Source of the DNA: Planctomycetota bacterium
Lineage (GTDB): Bacteria; Planctomycetota; Planctomycetia; Pirellulales; Pirellulaceae
Assembly: GCA_963204915.1 (NCBI GenBank)
Contig: CAUJHS010000082.1
Coordinates: 62,001 to 126,000, forward strand
DNA length: 64,000 nucleotides
Reading direction: 5' to 3'
Shown here: one piece after another, positions 43,494 to 52,952 of the stretch
Position numbering within the stretch: position 1 is the first letter of the stretch
Layout: each line of letters opens with the position of its first letter
Made by a program: the position numbers and the translations under genes
The notes under the pieces: generated by a model
The model's database searches: none
Told to the model about the DNA's origin: nothing
What the model saw: the letters and a program-made list of their open reading frames with translations, nothing else

Positions 43494-46400
43494 ATGGGTC
43501 TTCTCAGCCGTTTTACTCGCTGGCGAAATCGTACTCGGTCGGTCAGAACGCCCGAATCGACCGCCGTGGCGCCGGTGCGCCGTTGCCGCTTCGAGCATAT
43601 GGAGCCGCGTTGCGTACTCAACGCCGACCCGCTGTTCGTGGGGGCGGTGTACATCGAGGAAGACTCGGGGGCCGACCATCACGGCGATACCTTCGAAGTC
43701 ACGTTCGAGGGGGGGGCGCCCGGCACCGAACTGAAGCGTGTCATCATCAATGGCGATCAAGACTCCCCCGGCTTTGGCCTGGGCGATGTGTTCTTTGACA
43801 CGATTAAATCAGGCAAAACCGCGACGAACTCCGGCTTGGGGGCTGATGAGGCTTTCCCCTTCACCATCGTTTCCAAGAACGGCATCGACAAGGTCACGGC
43901 CACCGTGGTCGATGGCTCGACGACGCTTATTCTCGACTTCGAGGGTTTTCACGCGGGCGACAAACTCGTCTTCTCGATCGACGTGGACGAAGTTGAGGAG
44001 TTTGATCCGAACGAAACCGACCTGGAAGTCATTAACGATGGCTTCGATCCGATCACGTCGGGTGTCGAGTTCCAAGGCTCGCAACTAACCGCCGAGTTCA
44101 GTGCGCCGCACTATCGTGATATTTCCGGCCAGGGCGAATTTCGCAACCGTTACGATGAGAATTTCGCCGGTAAGGGATTGGACCTCCCGGCCGATGATGC
44201 AGGCGGCAAGCGCGATCGCAGCGCTGGCGCTGTAGCTCCGCTTCAGCAAATCCCTAAACCCGTCACGATTGCCGGTACGGTCTATCACGACACCGACCTT
44301 GACTTGACGCAGGACGCCGGCGAAAGCGGCATTTCCGGGGTGACATTAGGGCTTTGGAAAAAGGAAGGCGGTTCATTCGTTTTCACGGGGCATAGCACCA
44401 CCACCGACAGCCAAGGCCATTACCGGTTTGGCGAGTCGCTCGATTTGTTGCCGGGCATTTACCAGGTGCGAGAGACGCAGCCGGGCGGTTACTTCAGCGT
44501 GGGCGCCACGACCGGCACGGTCAGCGGCTCGCCCACCGGCGCTACGGTCCCCAATGATCGTGACATTTTGACCGAGATCAACATTCCACTCGGCGACCAG
44601 CACGGCGTGGACTATGACTTCGCCGAAGCGCAACCGGCCCGGATCAGCGGCTACGTCTACCACGACCGTGACAATGACGGGCTACGGGAAACGGGCGAGG
44701 AAGGCATCCTCGGAGCGCAAATCCAAATCATTCCCGTCAATGTCATCGCCACGCAAGCGGCGGTTACGGTTCAGACCGACGCAAACGGGTTTTATCAGTC
44801 GCCCGCACTGGCGCCGGGAACGTACCGTGTGGTGGAAGTGGTGCAGCCTGCTGGTTACTTGGACGGTATCGACGCGGCGGGTCACGTCAATGGGCAAACG
44901 CGCGGCACGGCGGTCAACCCCGGCGATGCGATCAACACCATCTTTCTCGGCGGCAACCAATCTGGGCTCGAATACAACTTCGGCGAACTACGACCTGCCG
45001 AGATTCACGGCCGGGTGCATCTCACGTCGCCCGAGGGCGATTGTGTGACCGAAGGGCCAGGCTATCGACCTTTGTCGGGCGTGGCCATTCAACTTTTTGA
45101 TGCGTTGGGCGCGCTGATTGCCCAAACCACCACGAACGCCAATGGCGAATACTCTTTCCTCGGACTGCGCCCCGGCGCCTATCGCGTGGTTGAAACCACT
45201 CCCACAGGTCTGATTGACGGCGATGAACACGTGGGAGAAGTCGGCGGCGCCACACGCGGTTCGCTCGTTGCTAACGATCAAATCGGAGGGATCACGCTCG
45301 CCTCGGGCGAAATCGGCGTGGACTACGACTTCTGCGAAAGCGAACCGGCGTCCGTGTCGGGCTACGTGTACCACGATCAAAACCAGAACGGCATACGCAA
45401 CACGGGCGAAGAGGCCATCGCGGGCGTCACCGTCACCCTGGTCGATCTTCACGGCGTGCAAGTCGCACAAGCCATCACCAACGCTCAAGGCGCCTACTGG
45501 TTCACCGGCTTGCGCAAAGGCGAATACCGGATCATCGAAACGCATCCGGCGGGTTGGATCGACGGGCGCGACGCCGCGGGCGCCATTGGCGGCGCCGTGG
45601 TGGGACAAGCGGTGAATCCCGGTGATGAAATCCGCGCTGTGTCGCTCAAATGGGGCGACAACGGCGTGGAGTACAACTTTGGCGAATATCGCCCGGTGTC
45701 GATCAGCGGTTATGTCTACCATGATCGCGACAATGACGGCCAACGCGAGAGCGGCGAAGAAGGTCTGGCGGGAGTACAGGTGCGCGTTGTGCCGGTTGAC
45801 ACGCTAGCGCCCCAGGCGGCGCAAACCGTTGTCACCAACGCCAATGGATTTTACGAAGTGACGGGTCTAGCGCCGGGACGTTACCGCGTGGTCGAAGTGG
45901 CGCAGCCCGCCACCTTTAACGACGGTTTGGACACGGCCGGCAAGGTCAATGGTCAAACGCGCGGCGCCGCGGTGAACCCCGGCGATCAAATCAACGACGC
46001 CGTGTTGAACACCGGTGAAAACGGCGTGGAGTATAACTTCGGCGAAATCCGACCTTCGGAAATTCGCGGCCGCGTGCAATTGGCCACGCCCGACGGCGAC
46101 TGTGACGTTGACGATCCCGCCACGTTGCGTCCCGTGCCCAATGCGGTGGTGCGACTTTTCGACGCCAGCGGAAAGCAGATCGCGCAAACGACGACCAACG
46201 CCAACGGCGAGTACCGCTTTACCGACTTGCTGCCAGGCACATACGCTGTGGTCGAAGAAACGCCGGCGCACTTGATCGACGGCGACGAACACGTCGGCAG
46301 CATTAACGGCGTGACGGTAGGCGCGATCTTGGGCAATGATCGCTTGGGCAGCATTGTGCTCACGTCGGACCAGCGCGGCGTAAATTATGACTTCTGCGAG

Positions 46401-49400
46401 TACGAACCAGCCTCTGTGGCGGGATACGTCTATCACGATGAGAACCAGAACGGCGTTCGCAACCAAGGTGAAGCCGCGATCAGCCAAGTGACGGTCACGC
46501 TATTCGATGCGAATGGCCAACAGGTCGCCCAGACGAAGACCGACGCCAACGGCGCCTATTGGTTTACCGGCTTACGCAAAGGCGAATACCGCGTTGTCGA
46601 AACGCATCCGACGGGTTGGATCGACGGTCGCGACGCCGCCGGTACGATTGCTGGCTCGATTGTCGGCCAGGCGGTGAACCCGGGCGACGAAATTCGCGGC
46701 GTGGCCCTGAAGTGGGGCGATCAGGGCGTGGAGTACAACTTTGGCGAGTATCGTCCCGTCGCCCTCAGCGGCTACGTTTACCATGACCGAGATAACGATG
46801 GCCAACGGGAAAGCGGCGAAGAAGGTTTGTCCGGCGTGCAGGTTCAGGTTATCCCAGTCGACGTGCTTGCCGCACAGCTGCCGCAAACCGTCACTACCGA
46901 CAGCAATGGCTTCTACCAGGTCACGGGCTTGGCGCCCGGTAAGTACCGCGTGGTTGAAGTAGCGCAGCCCGCGACGTTCAATGACGGCCTAGATACGCCA
47001 GGAACGGTGAATGGACAAACGCGCGGCGTGGCGGTGAACCCCGGCGACCAGTTGAACGAAATTGTGCTGAGAACCGGCGAGACCGGTATTGAATATAACT
47101 TCGGCGAAATTCGCGCAGCGGAGATTCGCGGCCGAGTCCAACTCACGCAGCCCGATGGCACATGCGACGTGGAGGATCCTGCTACGCTTCGGCCGGTCGT
47201 CGGCGCGGTGGTGCGGTTGTTCAACTCGGCCGGTCAAGAACTTGCGCAAACCACGACCGACTCAAACGGCGAATACCGTTTTGGCGACCTGCTGCCTGGT
47301 ACGTACACGGTCGTCGAAGAAACGCCAGCGCACTTGATCGACGGCGACGAACACGTAGGAAGCGTAAACGGGGCGGCCGTCGGTGCAATCCTGTCGAACG
47401 ACAAAATCGGCAACATTCGACTGACTTCTGGCCAATCGGGGCAGCATTACGACTTCTGCGAAAGCGAACCGGCCTCCGTGTCGGGCTTTGTGTATCATGA
47501 CGAAAATCAGAACGGCCGGCGCGACACGGGCGAGGAGCCCTTGGCCAACGTCCTCGTCACGCTGGTCAACTCCCAGGGCGTGTCGGTCGCGCAAGCCGCT
47601 ACCAACGCGCAAGGCGCCTATTGGTTCACCGGATTGCACAAGGGCGAATATCGCCTTGTTGAAACGCACCCCGCAGGTTGGATTGACGGCCAGGATACCG
47701 CCGGTACGGTGCGCGGCGCCGTGGTCGGTGCGGCGGTCAATCCCGGTGACGAAATTCGCGGCGTAGCGCTACAGTGGGGCGATGCGGGCATCGAGTACAA
47801 CTTCGGCGAATATCGCCCCGTCTCAATCAGCGGCTACGTGTACCACGATCACGACAACGACGGCCAGCGCGAAAGCGGCGAAGAAGGCCTGGCCGGCGTT
47901 ACGGTGCAGGTTGTGCCTGTTGACACGCTCGCGCCGCAATCGCCGCAAACGGTGACCACCGACGCCAACGGCTTCTACCAGGTGTCGGGACTCGCGCCGG
48001 GCAAGTACCGAGTGATTGAAACCGTACAACCCGCCACCTTTAACGATGGCCGTGATACGGCAGGAACCGTAGCGGGCCAAACGCGCGGCGCCGCCGTCAA
48101 CCCCGGTGATCAAATCAACGACGTGGTGCTCAACACCGGCGAGCATGGCATCGAATACAATTTTGGCGAGATTCGCCCCGCGGAGATTCGCGGCCGCGTT
48201 CAGCTCACGATGCCCGACGGCACGTGCGACGTGGAAGACACCTCCACGCTGCGTCCCGTCGCTGGCGCCGTCGTCCGTTTGTTCAATGCTTCGGGCGTTG
48301 AGATTGCGCAAACCACGACCGACGCGAATGGAGAATACCGCTTTGGCGGACTTCTGCCGGGCGTGTACAGCGTCGCGGAGGAAACGCCAGCCGGATTGTT
48401 CGATGGGGATGAGCACGTGGGCGCCATCAACGGCGCCGCCGTGGGCCAGATCGTCGGAAACGACCGGATTGGCGCCATCCGTCTGATCTCAGGACAAAGC
48501 GGCCTGCGGTACGATTTCTGCGAAAGTGAGCCGGCCGCGATGTCGGGCTATGTTTACCACGACCGTAGCAACAATGGTCAACGCGAGTCGGGCGAAGAAC
48601 CCATCGGCGGCGTTACGCTCACCCTGGTGAACGAAAGTGGGCAAACCGTCGCGCAAACAACCTCGAACAGCCACGGCTATTACGAGTTCACCGGGCTGCG
48701 CGCCGGGCAGTACGCCATCCGCGAAACGCATCCTCAAGGTTGGATTGACGGTCTCGATGCGGCAGGGCGCGTGAACGGCGCAACGGTCGGCGCGGCGACG
48801 AACCCCGGCGACATCATCGACCAGATTGCATTGCAATGGGGCAGTCGTGGCGAGGAGTATAATTTCGGCGAATTGCAGCCCGTTTCGATCAGCGGGTACG
48901 TGTATCATGACCGCGACAACGACGGTCGACGCGAGTCAGGCGAAGACGGGATTGGCAATGTCACGCTGCATGTGATTCCGATCTCGCCCGCGGCCCCGCA
49001 GAACACGGTGACCGTTGTCACGGACAGCAACGGCTTTTACCAAGCGACGGGACTCGCCCCGGGCAAGTATCGCGTGGTTGAAGGCGTGCAGCCGGCCGGG
49101 TATGTGGATGGCCTCGACGCCGCGGGAACCGTCGCAGGGCAAGTCAGCGGTCAAGCGGTCAATCCGGGCGATCAAATCGACGGCGTGATGCTCGCCAGCG
49201 GGCAAAGCGGCATTGAGTATAACTTTGGCGAATACCGCCTCGGCGAAATCTCCGGCCGAGTGAAGCTCTCTACGCCGGAGGGCGACTGCGATGAAGACGA
49301 GGAAACGATTCGGCCTGTTGCAGGCGCCACGGTGCGTCTGTTCGATGGCCAAGGAACACTTCTGGCCACCACGCTGACCGACGCCGAAGGCCGCTATCGT

Positions 49401-51929
49401 TTCAACGGACTTCTGCCGGGCGTTTACAGTGTCGTGGAGGAAACGCCCCTCGGTTTGCTCGACGGCGATGAGCATGTCGGCGGCGCCACGGGTGTGGCGA
49501 ATGGCCGCATCAACGGCAATGATCGGATCACCGATATTCGCATGACTTCCGGGGAATCGCTGGTCAACTATGACTTCTGCGAACACGAACCGGCCTCGAT
49601 CACCGGTTATGTGTACCACGATCGCGACAATGACGGCGTGCGCGAAAGCGGCGAAGAGCCCATTGCCGGCGCGATCGTCGTGCTGCGCGATGCAACCGGC
49701 CAAGAGTTAGGCAGCGCCGCCACCAACGCCTCGGGCGGATATCACTTTACAGGCTTACGGGCCGGCATGTACACCGTGGCCGAAGTGCAACCCGGTGGAT
49801 GGCTCGACGGGCGCGACGCGGCTGGGCAAATTCGCGGCGTCACGGTGGGCGCCGCCGATCAACCAGGCGACACGATTCGCCAGATCAAGCTGCTCTACGG
49901 CGACCACGGCGTGAACTACAACTTCGGCGAACTCCAGCCGGCGGTGATCTCGGGCATCGTTCATTCCGATCCTGACCGCGACTGCATTTATGACGAAGGC
50001 GAAACATTGCTCGCCGGGGTTCGCGTGACCTTGGTCGATGGGAACGGCGCCACGGTGGCGCAAACAACAACCGACTCGCAAGGCCGGTATCGCTTTGAAA
50101 ACCTGGCGCCCGGAACCTACACCCTCCTGCAAGAACAACCGGCCGGGTATTTCAACGGGGGCCAGGTTCCCGGTTCGACGGGCGGCGACGGCTCAACGGC
50201 GAACGTGATTGGTCTGGTTCCGCTGCAAAGCGGCGAGCACTCGCAACAGAACAACTTTTGCGAAGTACCGCCAGCACGCATCTCGGGTTATGTGTTTCAA
50301 GACGGCGCTCCGCTGCTCTCGAATGATGGTCAGGTTCCTGAAAACCTTCGAGAGCTGCGCGACGGCGTGTTCACGCCGGACGATACGCCCCTGGCGGGCG
50401 TTGTGCTTGAGCTGCGTAATGGCATCAATGGCGATCCGATCGATGCAAGCGCCGCGCTGCCAGGCCATTACCCGCCGGGACCGATTCGCACGACGACGAA
50501 CGCTAACGGCTATTACGAATTCACGGGACTTGCGGCAGGCAACTATGCCGTGTTCCAGGTTCACCCCGACGGTTTTGCCGACAGCCTCGATACGCCGGGT
50601 ACGCTGTCGGGGCTGGCTTTCAACCCAGGCGAAACCGTTCCGGCGTTTGTCATCAACCAACTTTCCGTGAACCCGCACAACGATGCGATTGTGCGGATCA
50701 TCGCCCCGGCGGGGTCGGACTCGCAGCACAATAACTTCAGCGAGGTCCGTGTGGTCAACCCGATTATTCTGACGCCGCCGGACCCCGAAACTCCAACGCC
50801 GCGCCCGACCGTGCTTACGCCGAGGCCGGAAATTGCGCCGCCGCCGTTCGTACCGCCGGCGCCGCCGCCAGCACCGCCCGTGGAAGGCGTCGAGGGAGGC
50901 GGGGATGCGTACACGTGGCATCTGAGCGTGGTGAACGCCGGAGCGCCGCGCGGCGAAGGTTGGCTGTTCTCGGCCAACAGCGCGCCATGGCGGCAAGCGA
51001 ACTTCGTCCAGGGCTCGCAGTGGGACCCGCACTTGCTGCGAGGAGGCGTTTGGCAGTTTTCGCATGACGAAGACAACCGCGTCGCGCTGCATGAGCGGCA
51101 GTCGCAAGGCGGCGTGTTTCATCGCATCTTCGGCCTGAAGGGCGCCATTCCGGTGGCCGGCGACTGGGACGGCGACGGCGTAAGCGAGCTTGGCGTGTTC
51201 TACAACGGCCAGTGGTATCTCGACCTGAATGGCAATGGCCAGTGGGACTCGGAAGATCTATGGGCCATGTTGGGCGACGCGAACGATACCCCCGTTACGG
51301 GCGACTGGGACGGCGATGGCAAAGACGACATCGGCATTTTCGGGCCGATCTGGCCGGGAGATCCGCGACACATCCGACATGAGCCGGGTGTGCCCGATGC
51401 GCAAAACCGTCCCTCGGTGATTCCGCCGCATGATCGGCCGAAGAACGTTCCGCCGGATGAAGAAAAGGCCACCGACGGCGACCGCAAGCTGCAACGCACG
51501 GCCGAAGGTAACACGCGCGAAGATCTGATCGATCACGTCTTCCAATACGGTACGAGCCGCGACGTGCCCGTGACCGGCGACTGGAATGGCGATGGCATCG
51601 CGGCGATTGGCGTGTTCCGCGACGGCAAATGGGTGCTCGATACCGACGGCGACGGCGTGTTAACGTCCGCGGATACGCTGGTTGCCTTTGGCGAACAAGA
51701 CGACGTTCCCGTGGTGGGCGACTGGAATGGCGACGGCGTTGACGATCTGGGCGTCTTCAAGAATGGCAAGTGGCGCCTCGACTCCAACGGCAACCGCGAG
51801 TTGGACGCCCACGACAAAGCGTTTGAACTTGGCGAGGAAGGCGACCACCCCGTCGCGGGCGACTGGGACGGCGACGGCGCCGACGAAGGCGCCGTATACC
51901 GCGACGCACCAGCGCAAGCCGAAGAATAG
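43494..51929 (+). CDS. Giant exported SdrD-B-repeat adhesin-like protein with FG-GAP-like tail
   Basis: A 2811-residue protein. The N-terminus is basic with 'RFEHMEPRCVLNADPLFVG' (about 32-50), the EPR-type motif found at the start of large planctomycete exported proteins (LEPR-XLL-like). After a 210-residue non-repeat region, 18 SdrD-B/Cna-B-like beta-sandwich repeats follow, many with Ca2+-type loops 'YHDRDNDGQRESGEEG'. Repeats 2-16 form five ABC triplets. A Pro-rich linker (about 2425-2460) leads to a C-terminal region of 'GDWDGDGxxxxGVF' repeats (integrin-alpha/FG-GAP-like Ca2+ blades). The start is fixed by CGGAGG at 43482-43487, six bases before the ATG. Likely a cell-surface or stalk-type adhesive filament; function inferred from domain type only. 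Confidence 0.9.
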   Translation: MGLLSRFTRWRNRTRSVRTPESTAVAPVRRCRFEHMEPRCVLNADPLFVGAVYIEEDSGADHHGDTFEVTFEGGAPGTELKRVIINGDQDSPGFGLGDVFFDTIKSGKTATNSGLGADEAFPFTIVSKNGIDKVTATVVDGSTTLILDFEGFHAGDKLVFSIDVDEVEEFDPNETDLEVINDGFDPITSGVEFQGSQLTAEFSAPHYRDISGQGEFRNRYDENFAGKGLDLPADDAGGKRDRSAGAVAPLQQIPKPVTIAGTVYHDTDLDLTQDAGESGISGVTLGLWKKEGGSFVFTGHSTTTDSQGHYRFGESLDLLPGIYQVRETQPGGYFSVGATTGTVSGSPTGATVPNDRDILTEINIPLGDQHGVDYDFAEAQPARISGYVYHDRDNDGLRETGEEGILGAQIQIIPVNVIATQAAVTVQTDANGFYQSPALAPGTYRVVEVVQPAGYLDGIDAAGHVNGQTRGTAVNPGDAINTIFLGGNQSGLEYNFGELRPAEIHGRVHLTSPEGDCVTEGPGYRPLSGVAIQLFDALGALIAQTTTNANGEYSFLGLRPGAYRVVETTPTGLIDGDEHVGEVGGATRGSLVANDQIGGITLASGEIGVDYDFCESEPASVSGYVYHDQNQNGIRNTGEEAIAGVTVTLVDLHGVQVAQAITNAQGAYWFTGLRKGEYRIIETHPAGWIDGRDAAGAIGGAVVGQAVNPGDEIRAVSLKWGDNGVEYNFGEYRPVSISGYVYHDRDNDGQRESGEEGLAGVQVRVVPVDTLAPQAAQTVVTNANGFYEVTGLAPGRYRVVEVAQPATFNDGLDTAGKVNGQTRGAAVNPGDQINDAVLNTGENGVEYNFGEIRPSEIRGRVQLATPDGDCDVDDPATLRPVPNAVVRLFDASGKQIAQTTTNANGEYRFTDLLPGTYAVVEETPAHLIDGDEHVGSINGVTVGAILGNDRLGSIVLTSDQRGVNYDFCEYEPASVAGYVYHDENQNGVRNQGEAAISQVTVTLFDANGQQVAQTKTDANGAYWFTGLRKGEYRVVETHPTGWIDGRDAAGTIAGSIVGQAVNPGDEIRGVALKWGDQGVEYNFGEYRPVALSGYVYHDRDNDGQRESGEEGLSGVQVQVIPVDVLAAQLPQTVTTDSNGFYQVTGLAPGKYRVVEVAQPATFNDGLDTPGTVNGQTRGVAVNPGDQLNEIVLRTGETGIEYNFGEIRAAEIRGRVQLTQPDGTCDVEDPATLRPVVGAVVRLFNSAGQELAQTTTDSNGEYRFGDLLPGTYTVVEETPAHLIDGDEHVGSVNGAAVGAILSNDKIGNIRLTSGQSGQHYDFCESEPASVSGFVYHDENQNGRRDTGEEPLANVLVTLVNSQGVSVAQAATNAQGAYWFTGLHKGEYRLVETHPAGWIDGQDTAGTVRGAVVGAAVNPGDEIRGVALQWGDAGIEYNFGEYRPVSISGYVYHDHDNDGQRESGEEGLAGVTVQVVPVDTLAPQSPQTVTTDANGFYQVSGLAPGKYRVIETVQPATFNDGRDTAGTVAGQTRGAAVNPGDQINDVVLNTGEHGIEYNFGEIRPAEIRGRVQLTMPDGTCDVEDTSTLRPVAGAVVRLFNASGVEIAQTTTDANGEYRFGGLLPGVYSVAEETPAGLFDGDEHVGAINGAAVGQIVGNDRIGAIRLISGQSGLRYDFCESEPAAMSGYVYHDRSNNGQRESGEEPIGGVTLTLVNESGQTVAQTTSNSHGYYEFTGLRAGQYAIRETHPQGWIDGLDAAGRVNGATVGAATNPGDIIDQIALQWGSRGEEYNFGELQPVSISGYVYHDRDNDGRRESGEDGIGNVTLHVIPISPAAPQNTVTVVTDSNGFYQATGLAPGKYRVVEGVQPAGYVDGLDAAGTVAGQVSGQAVNPGDQIDGVMLASGQSGIEYNFGEYRLGEISGRVKLSTPEGDCDEDEETIRPVAGATVRLFDGQGTLLATTLTDAEGRYRFNGLLPGVYSVVEETPLGLLDGDEHVGGATGVANGRINGNDRITDIRMTSGESLVNYDFCEHEPASITGYVYHDRDNDGVRESGEEPIAGAIVVLRDATGQELGSAATNASGGYHFTGLRAGMYTVAEVQPGGWLDGRDAAGQIRGVTVGAADQPGDTIRQIKLLYGDHGVNYNFGELQPAVISGIVHSDPDRDCIYDEGETLLAGVRVTLVDGNGATVAQTTTDSQGRYRFENLAPGTYTLLQEQPAGYFNGGQVPGSTGGDGSTANVIGLVPLQSGEHSQQNNFCEVPPARISGYVFQDGAPLLSNDGQVPENLRELRDGVFTPDDTPLAGVVLELRNGINGDPIDASAALPGHYPPGPIRTTTNANGYYEFTGLAAGNYAVFQVHPDGFADSLDTPGTLSGLAFNPGETVPAFVINQLSVNPHNDAIVRIIAPAGSDSQHNNFSEVRVVNPIILTPPDPETPTPRPTVLTPRPEIAPPPFVPPAPPPAPPVEGVEGGGDAYTWHLSVVNAGAPRGEGWLFSANSAPWRQANFVQGSQWDPHLLRGGVWQFSHDEDNRVALHERQSQGGVFHRIFGLKGAIPVAGDWDGDGVSELGVFYNGQWYLDLNGNGQWDSEDLWAMLGDANDTPVTGDWDGDGKDDIGIFGPIWPGDPRHIRHEPGVPDAQNRPSVIPPHDRPKNVPPDEEKATDGDRKLQRTAEGNTREDLIDHVFQYGTSRDVPVTGDWNGDGIAAIGVFRDGKWVLDTDGDGVLTSADTLVAFGEQDDVPVVGDWNGDGVDDLGVFKNGKWRLDSNGNRELDAHDKAFELGEEGDHPVAGDWDGDGADEGAVYRDAPAQAEE
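44631..49934 (+). repeat. Five tandem 1.06-kb super-repeats inside the giant gene
   Basis: Each unit encodes three SdrD-B-like domains in fixed order A ('SISGYVYHDRDNDG'), B ('EIRGRVQL...DGDCD') and C ('EPASVSGYVYHD'). Unit boundaries read at 44631, 45690, 46752, 47814 and 48876, ending at 49934. The lengths are 1059, 1062, 1062, 1062 and 1059 bases, so the units have been kept at 353-354 codons. The central units are more alike than the outer ones. Confidence 0.9.
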
Positions 51930-52135
51930 CCAACGGGTGTTCGCGGTGGCGCCATGCCGGGGGAGGGCGACGAGCCACCTTCCGTCACCCAGCCGGAGGG
52001 GCGGACAATCGCTCAAGTGGAACCAAAGGCCAGGCCACGCTAACGCCCGGGGCGAATGCCGCTTCACTTGCCGGGTGATGTGGGGTAAAATGCTCCATTC
52101 CCAATTAAACATTGCATTCACGGAGTGGAAATTCC

Positions 52136-52234
52136 ATGGCTAAACCGCATCGCAAACTGAAAAAGGCTAATCACGGCAGTCGTCCCGCCAATGCCAAGGC
52201 CCGTAAGGCCAAGCGCAAGAAGATTCGTACGTAA
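52136..52234 (+). CDS. 32-residue basic protein, bL37-like
   Basis: A tiny gene from ATG 52136 to TAA 52234 encoding 32 residues, 15 of them Lys or Arg. 'KKANHGSRPAN' (9-19) resembles the 'KANHGKRPN' core that I recall for the small mycobacterial ribosomal protein bL37; this was not checked by search. A ribosome binding-like GGAG (CGGAGTGG) lies 9-16 bases upstream. It sits in the 400-base gap between the giant protein and fabZ on the same strand. The high basic charge and short length suggest a ribosome- or RNA-associated protein. Confidence that it is a gene is fair; the function is inferred. Confidence 0.72.
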   Translation: MAKPHRKLKKANHGSRPANAKARKAKRKKIRT

Positions 52235-52347
52235 GCCGTCGATCGAAGGGGATCGGGCGTCGCACATCTCTGGCGGCGCCCGCTTCGTTTTGTTCCCACG
52301 CGCCGCGGGGATTGTTACCGCTGTTCTCTCCAGGCAGGAACTAAACC

Positions 52348-52869
52348 TTGTCCGCTAAAGACTTTCTGGTCGACTTATCGACCATCGACCTGAACCACGT
52401 CATTGCCGACATTGACGAGATCCGCCGGTATAACCCGCAGCGGTTCGAAATGGAGCAATTGACCGCCGTGGTTTACGCCGACCCCGAAAACTTTGTGTGC
52501 GTCGGTTACAAAGACATCACCGACAAAGAATTCTGGGTGCGCGGCCACATGCCGGGCATGCCGCTGATGCCGGGCGTGGTCATGCTCGAAGCGGCGGCGC
52601 AAATCTCCAGCTACTTCACCCAGAAGTATGATCTCCTGGGCGCTGCGATGGTCGGGTTTGGCGGTCTGGAGGATGTGCGTTTTCGCGATCCCGTGGTTCC
52701 TGGCGATCGGCTCTACGTGTTGTGTAAGCTGCTCAAGGTGCGGCGGGGGCGACTGCTGGTCAGTCAATTCCAAGGCGTTGTGCGCGATAACCTCGTGGTC
52801 GAGGGGATCATCAAAGGTATTCCGTTGCCCATCGAAGCATTAAGCGGCTTGAAACGCGACAATGCCTGA
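52348..52869 (+). CDS. 3-Hydroxyacyl-ACP dehydratase, FabZ/FabA-like hotdog protein
   Basis: A 173-residue single-hotdog dehydratase that removes water from 3-hydroxyacyl-ACP during fatty acid elongation. The catalytic block 'VRGHMPGMPLMPGVVMLEAAAQ' has the His and Glu of FabZ (written in the sequence as GHMPG and LMPGVVMLEA, about 69-84). 'GLEDVRFRDPVVPGDRLYV' and a C-terminal 'EGIIKGIPLP' follow the family pattern. FabZ usually has 'GHFPGHP'; Met replaces the second His here. The start is TTG at 52348 after GGCAGGAA. It precedes trmB with an 83-base gap on the same strand. Planctomycetes have several FabZ paralogues, so it may serve another acyl pathway. Confidence 0.87.
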   Translation: MSAKDFLVDLSTIDLNHVIADIDEIRRYNPQRFEMEQLTAVVYADPENFVCVGYKDITDKEFWVRGHMPGMPLMPGVVMLEAAAQISSYFTQKYDLLGAAMVGFGGLEDVRFRDPVVPGDRLYVLCKLLKVRRGRLLVSQFQGVVRDNLVVEGIIKGIPLPIEALSGLKRDNA

Positions 52870-52952
52870 AGCAGCGCCATGGCGCGCCACCACGACGCGA
52901 CGGTCGTTTGACGAACCTCTTTCCTCGCTCCAATAAGAATTCTCCCTGAACT

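Noticed and set aside
44631..49934. CRISPR array or mobile element as the explanation of the 1-kb repeats
   Set aside because: The repeats are in-frame protein-coding domains with no short direct repeat/spacer pattern, transposase or terminal inverted repeats.
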